From Colocasia esculenta (Eukaryota > Streptophyta > Magnoliopsida > Alismatales > Araceae), in the NCBI GenBank assembly GCA_014218235.1, contig CM024766.1:54855545-54919544 (forward strand): a DNA stretch of 64,000 bases. Direction: 5' to 3'. The notes under the pieces are model-generated. The model was not told the origin of the DNA and searched no databases. It worked only from the letters and a program-made list of their open reading frames with translations. A program made the translations under genes and the position numbers. Shown piece by piece: positions 1-11,315 of this stretch (its first letter is position 1; every line of letters starts with the position of its first letter).

Positions 1-1042
1 ATATGATCATGGGAATGGAAGATATCTGTGCATGCATTGCAGTGATATGTTCAGTCGTAATAAATGCATGGTGTGAGAGAAAAAGTGAGGGAAGACTTTG
101 ACTTTCAAATATTCAAAATAAGTTTGAATATCAAGTCGTTATTGTCCATGAAGTTAATATAAGCATGATTTATGAAATCGTTGTGTGAATGAGTCGTTCA
201 TGTGAATCGTTGCTCATTCGCAAACAAATCGTTGTACGCATAAATCATTATGCATCCATAACCAAATCATTTTGGATAACAAATCATTATGACACTATAA
301 GCAATTGTTATGAGCAAATCGTTATAACCAAATCGTTATGACACTATAAGCAAATCGTTATGAGCAAATCGTTATATAACACTCTAAGCAAATCATTATG
401 AGCAAATCGTTATAACCAAATCATTATAAGTGAGTTGTTGTGATCAAATCGTTATAATCAAATTGATCTGAGCAAATCGTTGTTTCACTTATCGAGTCGA
501 TGTTGTGAGGAAATCGTTGTGGGCGAAATCGTTGTGAGAGCAAATAATTGTTCTCACTTAGAAAATCGTTGTGAGAGCAAATCATTGTTCTCACTTAGCA
601 AATCGTTGTGAGAGCGAAATCGATGCGATCACTTAGCAAATCGTTCTGAGATCGAAATCGATGCGATCACTTACTGAGTCGTTCTGAGATCGAAATCGAT
701 GCGATCACTTATGAAATCGATAAGCTAAGGAAATCGTTATGAAGTCACGAAATCGATATGAGAGGTAAACATTATGACTTGCAATAAAATCGTTATAATA
801 CTAATGAAATCGTTGTAGCACTTAGAAGAAAAATTGATGTGTACTTTGAGAATTTATATGCACTGAACCTTAAATGTTTCAAGGTAGAATACTTACAGAG
901 ATTTGCTTGACTTTTCTTGATTTATTTCCTGAGCTATGATCTTCATAGAAAATATGTTAGAGTTGCATATTGTCTTAGTTTTGTTAATCACCAAAATAGA
1001 TATGTAATTTGTTTAAATTACAAGGGGATAATCTGATCATCA
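1..1042 (-). repeat. 3' LTR of Copia A (partial)
   Basis: Matches the right-hand LTR of A (10955-11315 and 22545-23259) and the LTR of element I at 60647-62823. On the minus strand it starts TGATGATCAG directly after the polypurine tract. Only its array-containing part is inside the window. The terminal dinucleotides TG/CA are visible at 1042 here and at 9945 in the other copy. Confidence 0.9.
150..830. repeat. Degenerate tandem array in LTR (aaatcgttatgagc-like units)
   Basis: Dozens of imperfect units of about 14-30 bp built on AAATCGTT or AAATCGAT with spacers such as atgagc, ataacc and gtgagagc. The same array occurs in the 5' LTR of A (about 11120-11315 and 22545-23060) and in element I (about 61780-62610). 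Reverse-complement relatives are in element H. On the element's own strand the array lies upstream of the promoter region, that is in U3, where such repeats often act as enhancers (inference). Confidence 0.85.
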
Positions 1043-1056
1043 TCTCCCCCTTTTTG
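1043..1056 (-). other. Polypurine tract of Copia A
   Basis: On the minus strand a run AAAAAGGGGGAGA sits immediately before the 3' LTR start, the expected place for the plus-strand DNA synthesis primer. A second polypurine run on the same strand lies at about 1170-1183 (plus strand tctccccttttt). The same pair occurs in elements I and D. Confidence 0.85.
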
Positions 1057-1163
1057 GTGATGACAAAACATAGCAATAATCAAGGATGCTCTGAAATAAA
1101 ACTAAGTAAAATTTGAGAAGTAATATGAAAAAAAAATATCATAAGAGATGTATTTTAGAAATA

Positions 1164-2405
1164 CTATATTTCTCCCCTTTTTGTCATTAAGCAAAAAGAT
1201 AAAAATACTAAGACAAGGATGGAGAGAAAAGATAGTGAGAAAACAGGAGATATAATTTCATTTATCCTGAGGAGGTACAGGGAGATAGACAGTAGGAGAC
1301 AAAAGAGAGGCATAATGGGAAATGATTTCCCAAGCCTTAAGATCCTGGTTTTCAAAAAGTTTCTAAAATGTCAGTTTCAATGGAATAGGAGGATCCCATA
1401 TCAGGAATCATGCGCTTGATATAAAGCTGTCGTTGATCTTCTAAGAAGCGCGCATAATGATCTCGATCAAGAGTGAATCTGAAGTAGCTGCTCTTTCCAA
1501 AACTGGCACGTTGAAAGAATTGATCAATAGAAACTGGATAGAAAATTTGATTGACCTTCAGTTCCTTTTCAAAGATATAAAGATTTTGTAGCGTTCTACC
1601 CACTGAAGATAGGGTTCCTGAACCAGATTGATAGAATTTAGATCCAAGAAAGCTTCAGCTGAGAGAGTGGGCTGATCTACCTTGAACAAAGAACTATTCA
1701 GGGTTTCTAGCTGAAGAGCAAATTGATGGTAATGCTTTTCCGAGTCAGTGGGAAAAAGCCTTTCACATTCTGATAGGAGAGGGGTAAGAACCTCAGAGGA
1801 GATATGTCCCAGATGAAATTCTCTGTATACGAATCTTGGGAAGGAAGGGAGGTGACCTTGCTGAGCTAAGATTCTTCCAATTACACGAGCAAATCTTTCA
1901 AAAATAATAGGACCAACTGAGGAGTCCATGACCAAGGAGTGCAACTTAGGAAGAAAGACAATTTCTGGCATTTTCAGGGTAGCAAAGTCCATCTTGAAGG
2001 AGCAATTAATTGGATTTTCAATTTTTATCAAAGCAATGGCTCCCTGGAACTGACCCAACTGCACTTCAGGTAGCTTGTGGAGATATCGATAATCATTGTA
2101 AAGCTGGAAGTACCGAGTGAGTCTGATTTCTGTTAGGATAGTGGGTCCCCAGATAGCTTGGTGATGAATCACAAACCATTCAGACAAAGTGAGTGGATGG
2201 TCCCTGGGTGGAAACTGATCTAATTTTGCAAGTAGAAACTTCCTGTAGAGAGCCTTGTGCTCTTTAGCCCACTGATCTTCAGACTTGCATTCAGCCATTT
2301 GGAAGATTTTGGATTGATCAGCTTTGGAGATGTGGCAATAGGGAAGGACAACATTAAGGTGATCAGTTAGATTTAGATGAAGAAGACCACAAAGGGTGGC
2401 AAGGA
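1164..2405 (-). pseudogene. Unrecognised extra 3' ORF of Copia A (ORF Y)
   Basis: The open stretch with an ATG at 2298 gives about 246 residues, and its frame stays open upstream to about 2404. Translation continues in shifted frames down to about 1164, next to the polypurine tract. I do not recognise the family. Landmarks are SEWFVIHH, HSLVMDSSVG followed by FERFARV, a central LHLVQ-like segment (here INLVQEPYLQW), and a hydrophobic tail near 1164-1355. Element I encodes a homologue at 62930-64000 with the same landmarks, so this is a conserved part of the element and not a chance ORF. It may be the C-terminal part of the ORF that starts at 5024, joined through frameshifts near 2400 and 2650. 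No signal peptide is evident, so calling it an envelope would be unsupported. Confidence 0.6.
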
Positions 2406-5024
2406 TGCACTTTTAAAGATATTCATGATAGATTGGTTTCCTCTTATTTTCGACAGTGAGGGAAAACCAAAGAGGAGAAATTTGGGTTCAGAGGGAAGAG
2501 CAAGAGTGGTTGAGAGTTTCCTCTTTTTAGGGACAGGACTAAGAGAACCAGTCCTGTAGACATGAGAGGCAACTGCCAAGACTGAAGTGAGAGTGTTGCG
2601 CTCCAATTCATCCTCTAATTTATTGAGAAATGCACTAGCAAGTTATGCACTTTAAGGGATAAAGGTGATAAACGAGGGAGGAGGATGAGGATGAAGGAAT
2701 GATGAACGAATATGAGGAGGAATGGTGGATGGTTCAGCAGATGAAGGACAAGAGGAAGATGAGACTCTAGCTGATGATGAGGCTAGAGGGTCTTCAATGA
2801 CAGGAGGAGGTACAGGAATGGACGAGGAGGTGGAAGGTGATGAGATGGATTTAGAGGGAAATGGAGTTGGGGAAGAAAAGGTGTGAGGCATGGGTTGTTT
2901 GAAGGTGATAGGTGCTGGAGGTGCTGTGGAGGAAGATGGTGGTGAAGGAGGGGCTGGAGTTGCAAGAGATGAAGGATCAGGGGCTTCTGGAGCTACAATG
3001 GCTCTTCTACTCTTGGAATTACACCCTTGGAAACCACTGCCCGATTGGCCCAACAACATCCTCTGATGGCCCTGGTGGCCCAGCATCTTGTTGCTTGGCC
3101 TCTGAAGGCCCAGAACTGCGGACTAGTTCTGCAGGAGGAGTAGGAGGGGCATTTGTGGACTGTTCTCTCATCAAATCTGCAAGTGCGGCACTAGAAACTT
3201 TAATCCTAATAAGCTCACTCCGCACCAATGTAACTGCATTTCTGACCATGCCCATCTCCTTAGCTGAAGTACTCTGGCGTATAAAGATAGAAGCAATGTC
3301 AGATTGCATAGAGCACAGAATCTTCCCTTATTCATCCATTCTTTCAATAAGAGGCTTCAAATTGATTTTCAACTTCTTCTGCCTCAGCCTTCGATGTGGC
3401 TTCCTGGTGAGGAGGGGAATCTCTGGAGCTACTTGTTTCCCCTTTTTGCTTGCCCTTGCAACGGGCTCCACAAAATCATCATTGTCATCATCTAAGGCAC
3501 TCTCCACAATGCCTTCTTGAAATTCATCTACAGGGGCATTGGTAGTGTGCTCCCCTGGATTTGTGCTTCCTTCTCAAATGACTGCTCCCCCTCAATAGGA
3601 GCATCCTTCATAGGAACGTCTGCAATGTGGCCCGATGCCACAACCTCTGGAACATTTTCTTCTTGCTCCCACTGGCTGGGAATGGATTCTAACACACTTC
3701 TAAGAATAGATGCCACAATTGAGGTGGGGTTGATAGCCTCTGAAGCTCTCTCAACTGGCTCAAAATTTTCTTGAGGAATATCCACAATCTGGCTTCCAAT
3801 GATCATTGATTCTTTTGCTCTGACGTTTGCTGCTACTGCTTGTTCCACTGCAATTTCTGAACTGATAACTTCTTGATGTTGCTCTTGAACTTTGGTCCTG
3901 CTGGTACTTCTGCTGCTACTGTTGCTTCTCCTACCTCTTCTTGGACTTCTTAGGCTTCACCAATAATGGCTTCACCCTTAGCCACTGAGGTCTTGGTCCA
4001 CACACCATTAACCAGTGAGAATCCACTCTTCTTCAAGTTTCTGCTGCGAATAGCCTGCCCCATCTTTTCGGACATTGCTCCAAACAAATTAATGCCAAAA
4101 TGTTGAAATACGTTGGTGAGCAGATGTGCATATGGTAGGGACACATTTAGCTTGCTCTTCTTGTCCCAAACTTGAGCAGATGCAAACTTCATCCTTTCTA
4201 TTATAACCTCAGTCATGTTTATGCCCTGGTTCTGGATAGCCCAGAACAACTTATCGGAGTTCTCCTTAGTGCAAGTCAAATAGGTGTCACTCCTTGGGAT
4301 CAATACTTGACAAACAATGAAATGCAGAAGACGGTTGAATGCGTTCAGCTGGTTGATGTCAATCTTCCCATCCTTCAGTTTGTACTCGGGACCAACAATC
4401 CCTAATCCCTTCGCCTAGATATTCATAGTGTGAACCCCACTGTGACCGGTGGTGCAAACTCCAAATAAAGATTCCAAAAGCTCACAGTTAATCTTAATCT
4501 GGGTTCCTTTGACAGTGGATGTCAAGGACCCGTCCTCCTCAGTCTTCAAACAAACGTAAAATGCCTTCACTAGGTCTGGATAACTCACCTCTGACAGAGT
4601 TGCCATCTTCGTCCATTTCATCCTCTCCATTGCTCCAATGATGCTGCCCATTCCATTCTTCTACAAATCTGCAACATCCACTGCCTTGCTGCCACAGACC
4701 TTGATCTTCACAGTGGTATACCTCTCTTGCTGCTCGGCGGTAAGAAACGTAGCTCCATACCCCCCGACGCTGCCGGATACACCAGACGCGACCATGGATT
4801 TGAATGGGGAAAGTTTCTGGATGATTGGAATGAGGAAAGGAGTAGAAGCCCTCAAGAAATTTCTCGCGGGTAGGAGGCGGAAGCTTTGAAATCCTAGAGA
4901 GTCGATGCTGGAGTCGATAGGCTATCGCCTCAGGCAAGTTGAAGGAGATAAAGATGAAGGGTGAATCGTTGTAACACAGATTTCGGGTTTTTATCAAGAA
5001 GAATAATAGTGACTTTTCAAACAA
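2406..5024 (-). pseudogene. Extra ORF after pol in Copia A, putative plant transposon protein type (ORF X)
   Basis: Open segments at 5024-4539, 4651-4415, 4303-3950, 3848-3528, 3309-3019 and 3086-2652 follow one another in shifting frames. Recognisable pieces include KMATLSEVSYPDLVKAFYV, then a segment with LLESLFGV, then YAHLLTNVFQHFGINL. This resembles the uncharacterised plant transposon proteins found 3' of pol in SIRE-type and some Gypsy elements (recognised by pattern only). The C-terminal part at 3086-2652 is very rich in proline and serine and looks disordered. There is a spacer of about 190 bp between the pol stop and this ORF. The function is unknown. At least five frameshifts or stops break it. 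Confidence 0.6.
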
Positions 5025-5214
5025 GAGGCACCATAATGACAGAAAACGACAAAGTGACCAGTTCGAGAGGAATAAATACTTTAAAATTAATCAAACCATC
5101 TCAGATAAGTAAGAAACAAGTAATATTTTAATGAGATTTTGCTTAACTACAGGGGAGAGAAAAATTTGGTTATTCTGAAATAATTTATATTTTAATTTTA
5201 TACAGATAAATCTT

Positions 5215-5675
5215 TCACAATTTACACATGCCTAGTTCCCTTCTAAGAGAAGTAAATCTCTCTTCAGGTAAGGCCTTTGTGAAGATATCTGCTAACTAAT
5301 TTTAAGTATCTACAAAAGAAATGTTTATATTACCATTAGCTACATGATCACGAATAAAATGGTACCAAACCTCAATGTGCTTTGTCCTTGAATGCTGGAC
5401 TAGATTCTTGGTAGGATTTATTGCACTTGTATTGTAGCACAGTAAGGGAATTGTCTTAATCTGAAGTCCATAATCCTCAAGTTGTTGTTTAATCCACAAT
5501 AGTTGTGTACAACAGCTTCCAGCAGCCATGTACTCAGCTTCAGCTGTAGATAGTGCTACTGAATTTTGCTTCTTTGAGGACCACGAAATCAAACATCCTA
5601 CAAGAAATTGACAACATCCACTGGTGCTTTTGCTATCTACATTGCATCCAGCATAGTCAGCATCAGAATATCCTA
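5215..5675 (-). pseudogene. Copia A RNase H domain
   Basis: C-terminal end of the pol polyprotein. On the minus strand the segment GYSDADYAGC (first catalytic Asp region), then SKSTSGCC, LISWSSKKQNSVALSTAEAE and WIKQQLEDYG are typical Copia RNase H motifs. It continues through a shifted frame to LADIFTKALPEERF and stops at about 5215. RNase H removes the RNA template during reverse transcription. The main open frame is 5302-5592; the flanking parts need a one-base shift on each side, so this copy is not intact as assembled. Confidence 0.85.
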
Positions 5676-6772
5676 CTAAATTAATTCACATGAATTTGGG
5701 TACCATAATCCTAGATCATGAGTTTTGGCTAAGTATCTAACGATTCTTTTAACACAAATTAAATGAGACTCTTTAGGATCTGCCTGGTACCTAGCACACA
5801 TACATACGCTAAACAATATATCAGGTCTACTTGCTGTTAAATAGAGTAATGAACCTATCATACCTCTGTAAAGTTTCTGATCTACTTTCTTACCATTTTT
5901 GTCACTGTCTAGCCTTGTTGATGTGCTCATGGGTGTTGACAGTGGCTTGGCGTTTTCAAATCCAAACTTCTTTAGTAATTCTTTGGTGTACTTGGCTTGA
6001 CAGATGTGAGATCCTTCCTTTCCTTGTTTGATTTGCATCCTGAGGAAGTAGTTGAGCTCCCCCATCATGCTCATTTAAATTCTCCCTGCATAAGCTTTTC
6101 AAATACTTGCAAAGAGATTCATCAGTAGAGCCAAATTTATATCATCAACATATATTTGAACAAGTAACACATTTTTAAGTTTAGACTTAATGAATAATGT
6201 GCTATCTACTTTTCCTCTAATGAAACCATGATTTAACAAAAATGAACTAAGCCTTTCATACCAAGCTCTAGGTGCTTGCTTTAATCCATACAAGGCTTTA
6301 TGCAACTTAAAACATGATTTGGAAAATCCATGTCATCAAAACCAGGCGGTTGTTCTACATATACCTCTTCCTTTATAAAACCATTCAGAAAAACAGATTT
6401 TACATCCATTTGAAAGAGTTTTAAATTTAATGCAGAAGCATATGCAAGTAAAATCCTAATTGCCTCAAGTCTAGCCACTGGTGCATAGGTTTCATCGAAA
6501 TCTATGCCTTCCTCTTGGGAATAGCCTTGAGCTACCAATCTGGCCTTGTTTCTTATGATCACACCAGCTTCATCCAATTTGTTTCTGAACACCCATTTGG
6601 TGCCAATCACAGGATGATCTGATGGTCTCGGAACAAGGGACCATACTTGGTTTCTCTTGAACTGATTTAGTTCATCTTGCATGGCTAATATCCAAGATTC
6701 CTCAGTTAGTGCTTCATTGACTGTCTTAGGCTCTATTTGTGAAACAAAGGCTAGATAATCACAAGGAATCAC
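5676..6772 (-). pseudogene. Copia A reverse transcriptase
   Basis: Reverse transcriptase domain in three frames. The segment 6772-6281 carries WILAMQDELNQFKRN, GTKWVFRNKLDE, ARLVAQGYSQEEGIDFDE and APVARLEAIR. The segment 6305-6099 carries the catalytic YVDD box, directly followed by a frame break. The segment 6074-5676 carries GELNYFLRMQIKQ, YRGMIGSLLYLTASRPDI and WYPNS. The order and spacing match Copia RT, where the domain continues into RNase H. The break after YVDD falls in a short T-rich run and is explained by one missing base. A second break separates the first two segments near 6290. Confidence 0.88.
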
Positions 6773-6784
6773 ATTACCTCTATC

Positions 6785-7690
6785 TTACCCCAAAAGATGG
6801 ATCTCCAATAATATTTCCAATGGATGATCATTCTTATACCTCCATTCCTTTGAAAGATTTTATGTGATGTGTCCTTTTGTTGTAGATCTTCCAGGAGTGG
6901 ATCTTCCTTGTCCTCAATCGATGTGTTCTTTAGCTTCTTAGACAATTATCTGTATCATCAATATCACTATCTACTTCCTTTCTCAAGGAAGGTTAGTTTC
7001 ATCAAAATAATATGTACTGATTGCTCAATTAATAAGGTTCGTTTGTTAAATACTCTATATCCTTTGGGTTTGGAAGCATACCCCATGAATATACCTTCAT
7101 CTGATTTGGAGTCTAGCTTACCAATATCTCTCTTTTACCGTTGTTGATTATGTAACAAGCTGTGTTGTGGCTTCGGCCCAAAAGTACATTGGCAAATCAT
7201 ATTCTGATAGCATTGTCCCTGCCATATCCAATAGAGTTCTATTCTTTCTTTCAGCAACTCCATTTTGCTGTGGTGTCCTGGTGCTGAGAAGTTGTGTTCT
7301 ATTCCTTGGCTATCACAGAATTTTGCAAAGCTCTCATTCTGAAATTCTCCATCTGATCTGATCGGATACTATGATGCTATACTTCTTATCCTTTTGAACT
7401 TTCTTTCTGAAACTAACAAAACTCTCAAAAGTATCATCCTTGTGTTCTAGGAAAGAAACCCATGTAAACCTAGAGTAGTCATCTACTATAACAAATCCAA
7501 AGTTCTTTCCCCCGAGACTTGTGGTCCTCATTGGCCCAAATAAATCCATATGTAGAAGTTCTAAGGGTTTAGAGGTTGTTACCACAGTCTTTGACTTGAA
7601 GGATGACTTGGTGTGCTTACCTTTTGCACACGATCCACAGACACCAATCATTTTTGGGTAGGCCTTCCACCAAGCTTCTTTTGATCAACT
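6785..7690 (-). pseudogene. Copia A integrase
   Basis: Integrase lies 5' of RT, the diagnostic Copia order. The frame 7651-7334 shows the CxxC part of the zinc-binding HHCC motif (CGSCAKGKHTK), then LLHMDLFGPM with the first catalytic Asp and VIVDDYSRFTW. After a frame change near 7370, residues of the SDHGGEF motif and PQQNGVAERKNRTL with the catalytic Glu follow at about 7370-7220. The remaining C-terminal part down to 6785 is heavily degraded. Integrase inserts the element cDNA into the host chromosome; this copy is not functional as assembled. Confidence 0.85.
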
Positions 7691-7699
7691 TTCTCATGC

Positions 7700-8200
7700 A
7701 TCCAAGCTGCAGTGGCCCAGTCTTCGGTTCAGAGATCTATGATTGCTCTTTATTTTCTGCCAGACATATTCCTAATCCTTTAGTCTTCCAAATAAAGTAC
7801 TACAGGTTCTTTTCTCTGTTAGCTTCAAAAATGGACTACACCATTCCTTTATAATACTGCGCTTTGACTCTTGAAATCTGATCTGATGTCCTTTATAGCA
7901 TCTGGCTGATACTAATAGGTTGTGCTTTAGTCCTTTGACACATAGCACATCTTCGATAACGGTTTTGTCTTTACTGTCTACTGATCCACTACCTATCACA
8001 GTCCCTTTTCCATTGTCTCCATACGTGACGTTCCTCTTCAGCTTCAAGATGCGAGAATAACTTTCTGTTCCCTGACATGTGCCTTGAGCATCCGCTATCC
8101 AAGTACCATTGGATGCTCGAAGGTTTCCCTGCATTAAAAACATTAAGCTTTAGGTACCCAAGTTCTTTTGGGTCCTGGTTGGGTAGTATCATCAATTTTT
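7700..8200 (-). pseudogene. Copia A protease and pre-integrase region
   Basis: The frame 8195-7989 contains WYLDSGCSRHMSGNRKLF, where LDSG with its Asp is the retropepsin active site in the form usual for SIRE-type Copia elements. After a one-base shift the frame 8143-7772 continues with VTYGDNGKGTVIGSG and EDVLCVKGLKHNLLV, the usual protease C-terminus and lead-in to the GAG-pre-integrase domain. The protease cleaves the Gag-Pol polyprotein. The frame change inside the protease means the copy is broken. Confidence 0.85.
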
Positions 8201-8234
8201 CTTTTAATATCCATATTTTATGTTTAGTTGGACA

Positions 8235-9929
8235 TGAATTTAATGTGTCCTAACTTATTGCAATGGCTACAACAAGACATTTTAGTTATTTTTTCAGTGG
8301 AATGTATTTAAAATTTGATATATATGTTGGCCTTGTTCAGGTATAAATTTAGGAGTTGGATATGTTATAGGATATACTACTATTTCTCATATCGAGAAGA
8401 GATAAACTAATCTATGTTTCCTTTACCTGACCGTCTAGCACCTTTTAATATTAATGTTATTTTGCCATTAGTAAATTTTTCTAGAGTGCTGACAATTTTC
8501 ATTTCTGTTGTTAAAGTGTTAACTTCTTGTTTTAATTTATTTCCAGTTTCTAGGTATCCAAACTCGCTAATTGTTCATTTTTATTTTTCAAGTCTTCACA
8601 TAACAATTCATTTCTCCTTTTAGTTTAGTTATTTGTTTTTCCATTTGCTCATTTTAGATTTAAGTCTGAATAGTATTTTTTCTAGCATGCGAGATTTTCT
8701 TATTGGATTTTAGTAATTTACATACTTCTTTATATTACAATATAGTCATGAAAGCTTCTTCTAAGTTGTCAGAATCAGATTCATTGCACGAAGAGAAGAT
8801 GATGTCTGATGTTACCTTGTCTTCGAAGTTGGCATGAATGCCAAGTTGGCTTCTCTCTTCTTCATTGCTTGAGCTTGACTCGCTGTCCGAGTCACTACTG
8901 TTGTCCCATGCTCCTGCCATGGCTTTCTTCTAAATCTTCTGGGTCTTCTGGTGCTGTCTTTCTTTCAAACTCAGTTTTCTTGAGCTTCGGACATTTCTGC
9001 CTTGTTAGTCCTGGCTTTTGCATCATAGCAAATCGGTTCAGTCGTTTTGCATCTTTGACTTTGACCTTTTGAAGTCTTTTCCCTTCTTGAAGTATCTTCT
9101 TCGGACTGATACTTCTTTTTCTTAGCCAAGATGCGTTGTAACCTTCTGGATAGCATTGCTTCTTCATCTTCACTGCTGTTCATGCTTTCTTGGCTATATG
9201 AGCCTTCTTCTGATGTGGACTCTTCTGCCTGAGTGTGTTGGAATGCTTCTTTCTACTAGATGACTCTCCCAACCTTTCCATGTTAATCTCATGGGCCATA
9301 GGGACCCAATGAGTTTCTTTAATCCACATATCTTCAAGTCGTTAGCCTTTCCATTGCTGTTACTTTTGGAGTCCACGAGGCAGGTAAGGATCTGGGAATT
9401 TTCCTAACCTGTCTCCATCTAGGTCTTACCAAGACCAGCCAATCCATTAGTGATGTCGGTGAACATATGTACATCTGTCTAATTGTTTCACCTGGTGCAT
9501 CTGAAATCTTTCATATTGAGTTACCAGAAATCTATTCTGGTTTCTTTTACCTTTCCAGTACCTTCATAGTGATCATTAACTTTTCCCAAATTTCCATAGC
9601 GAATTTGCAGGCTGATATGCAGTTGAATCTTTCTTGCTAAGAGCACAATATAGGATACTCTTGGCCTGCAGTTCAGAGAGAGAAATCATCTTTCTGTCAT
9701 CTTCCGTCCATTTATCCTTTCATTCATGACCAGAAGATCTCCTTCTTCAACTATCGACCAGATTGATAGTCAGACCTTGTAGAAAGAATTCCATCCTTGT
9801 TTTCCAATATGTGTAGTCTCACCATCGAAACACGGTGCCTGTTTACTAATGACCTTCGAAGGTGACCTTGGGCTGCCATTTGATCTTTTCTCTTTAGATG
9901 GTTGGATCTTCTTCTTTGTCGAAGTGACT
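8235..9929 (-). pseudogene. Copia A gag
   Basis: Begins just downstream of the primer-binding site and ends near 8235. Near 9880-9640 the minus strand encodes pieces of the Copia gag core: PCFDGE, WSIVEEGDLLVMNERING and SILYCALSKKD. Around 9500-9240 come the degraded helices of the same core. A broken CCHC zinc knuckle lies near 9030-8980 (ICYD then GLTRQKCPKLKK in another frame), followed by an acidic serine-rich segment. A second partial knuckle (CSHCNKLGHIKFM) lies near 8280-8240. Gag would form the particle and bind the RNA. Frameshifts interrupt it at many points, and 8290-8700 is mostly unreadable. Confidence 0.7.
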
Positions 9930-9942
9930 AGCTCTGATACCA
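9930..9942 (-). other. Primer-binding site of Copia A (tRNA-iMet)
   Basis: On the minus strand TGGTATCAGAGCT is complementary to the 3' end of initiator methionine tRNA, the usual plant retrotransposon primer. It lies two bases from the LTR edge at 9945. It fixes the strand of the element and the inner boundary of the 5' LTR. Confidence 0.9.
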
Positions 9943-9944
9943 CT

Positions 9945-11315
9945 TGTTGCCCAGCTAGCAAGCCTAGAGGGGGTGAATGGGATTCCTAAAAATTTGAATA
10001 CCTAAACCTGTCCACAAAACATTCATATAAAAAACACTCGATAATAGTTAGTGTTAGTGAAAAGACAAACAGCAAACATAGGCAAGCACACACACACTGC
10101 ACAAGATTTTATCCTGGTTCGGACCTCCTTCCACACGAGTCCTATGTCCAGTCCCTGGAGCAACAACTCAAGATTCTACTACCCAAAGGTTATAGTCCCC
10201 CTCAAGGACACTTACACACTGCCGCAGCTGGCCTTCTCTTCACAATCCGAAGAGGAAAACAAACACCTGGATCCCACCAGGTCTTCCTTCACGAAGAGAA
10301 ATAAACACCCTGGAACCCCAGATCTTCCTTCACACGAAGGGAATAAACACAACAGCGTGTACAAAGATGATACACCCTGGAACAAGATAATAGCACAATG
10401 CTTGATCCGAAGCGAATATTGAGAGGGAAAAAGATCTACAACTCAGATTACTCTCAGTACTTGAAGGCTCTCTCAAGTTTTTACACTACACACAGAGAGC
10501 AAGAGCTATGACAGCTATAGAGTAAGGCTTGAGCCTTTTCTAACAATAGGAAAAACTATCTTGAGAGCGTTTTATAGCAAAGGATGTATCCAAGAATTGT
10601 TTCTCGTCAAAAACTGCTTCTTTGATAGAGTCTTCGGCTTCAAATAATTTACTTTTCGAAAAAAGAGTTGTTGAAGTATCAGGATCTCTATGTTTTTGTA
10701 ACGTTAGGACTGCATGGCATTTGGAGCTTCCAGTCAACGGTCTTTTGCTTCTATGCACGCAAGAGAGATGATCTTCTTTGATATCTTGGCTTCTATTTGT
10801 CCAACATTGTATGAAGATATGCTTGTCAGAGACCTGCACACATTAAATGCTAAAAACACAGACAGCTGGCTGTCTCTGTTTGTCAGTCTCGTTAGAATGA
10901 ATATACATCAAAATAGAAATGCCATCTCATTCTTATAAAAGATGCTTCCAAATGATCATGGGAATGGAAGAATCTGTGCATGCATGCAGGTGATATGTTC
11001 AGTCATAATAAATGCATGGATGTGAGAGAAAAAGCGAGGGAAGACTTTGACTTCAAACTATTCGAAAATAAGTTTGAATATCAAGTCCTTATTTCATGAA
11101 GTCGATATAAACAGACTTATGAAATCGTTGTATGAATGAGGCGTGTTCATGTGAATCGTTGCTCATTCATAAACAAATCGTTGTACGCACAAATCGTTAT
11201 GCATCCATAACCAAATGTTATGGATACAAATCGTTATGAGCAAATCATTATAACCAAATCGTTATGACACTATAAGCAATCCATTATGAGCAAAATCGTT
11301 ATAACCAAATCGTTT
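9945..11315 (-). repeat. 5' LTR of Copia A, first part
   Basis: Starts TGTTGCCCAGCTAGCAAG beside the primer-binding site. It aligns along its length with the LTR of element I starting at 60647. The tandem array begins near 11120 and is broken at 11316 by Gypsy B; the LTR resumes at 22545. The combined length is about 2.09 kb, against about 2.18 kb in I. Confidence 0.9.
10570..10576 (-). promoter_or_regulatory. TATA box of Copia A 5' LTR
   Basis: On the minus strand the sequence reads CTATAAAACGC about 620 bases inside the LTR edge nearest the gag gene, downstream of the U3 array. The corresponding stretch in element I is at 61349-61357. The assignment rests on sequence and position only. Confidence 0.5.

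Noticed and set aside
150..830. CRISPR-like array
   Set aside because: The units are degenerate, without uniform repeats and unique spacers, lie in LTRs of plant retrotransposons, and recur in several elements.
2406..5024. Retroviral envelope gene in Copia A
   Set aside because: The position fits an env-like gene, but I see no signal peptide, fusion peptide or transmembrane anchor in this part. It resembles uncharacterised plant transposon proteins instead.
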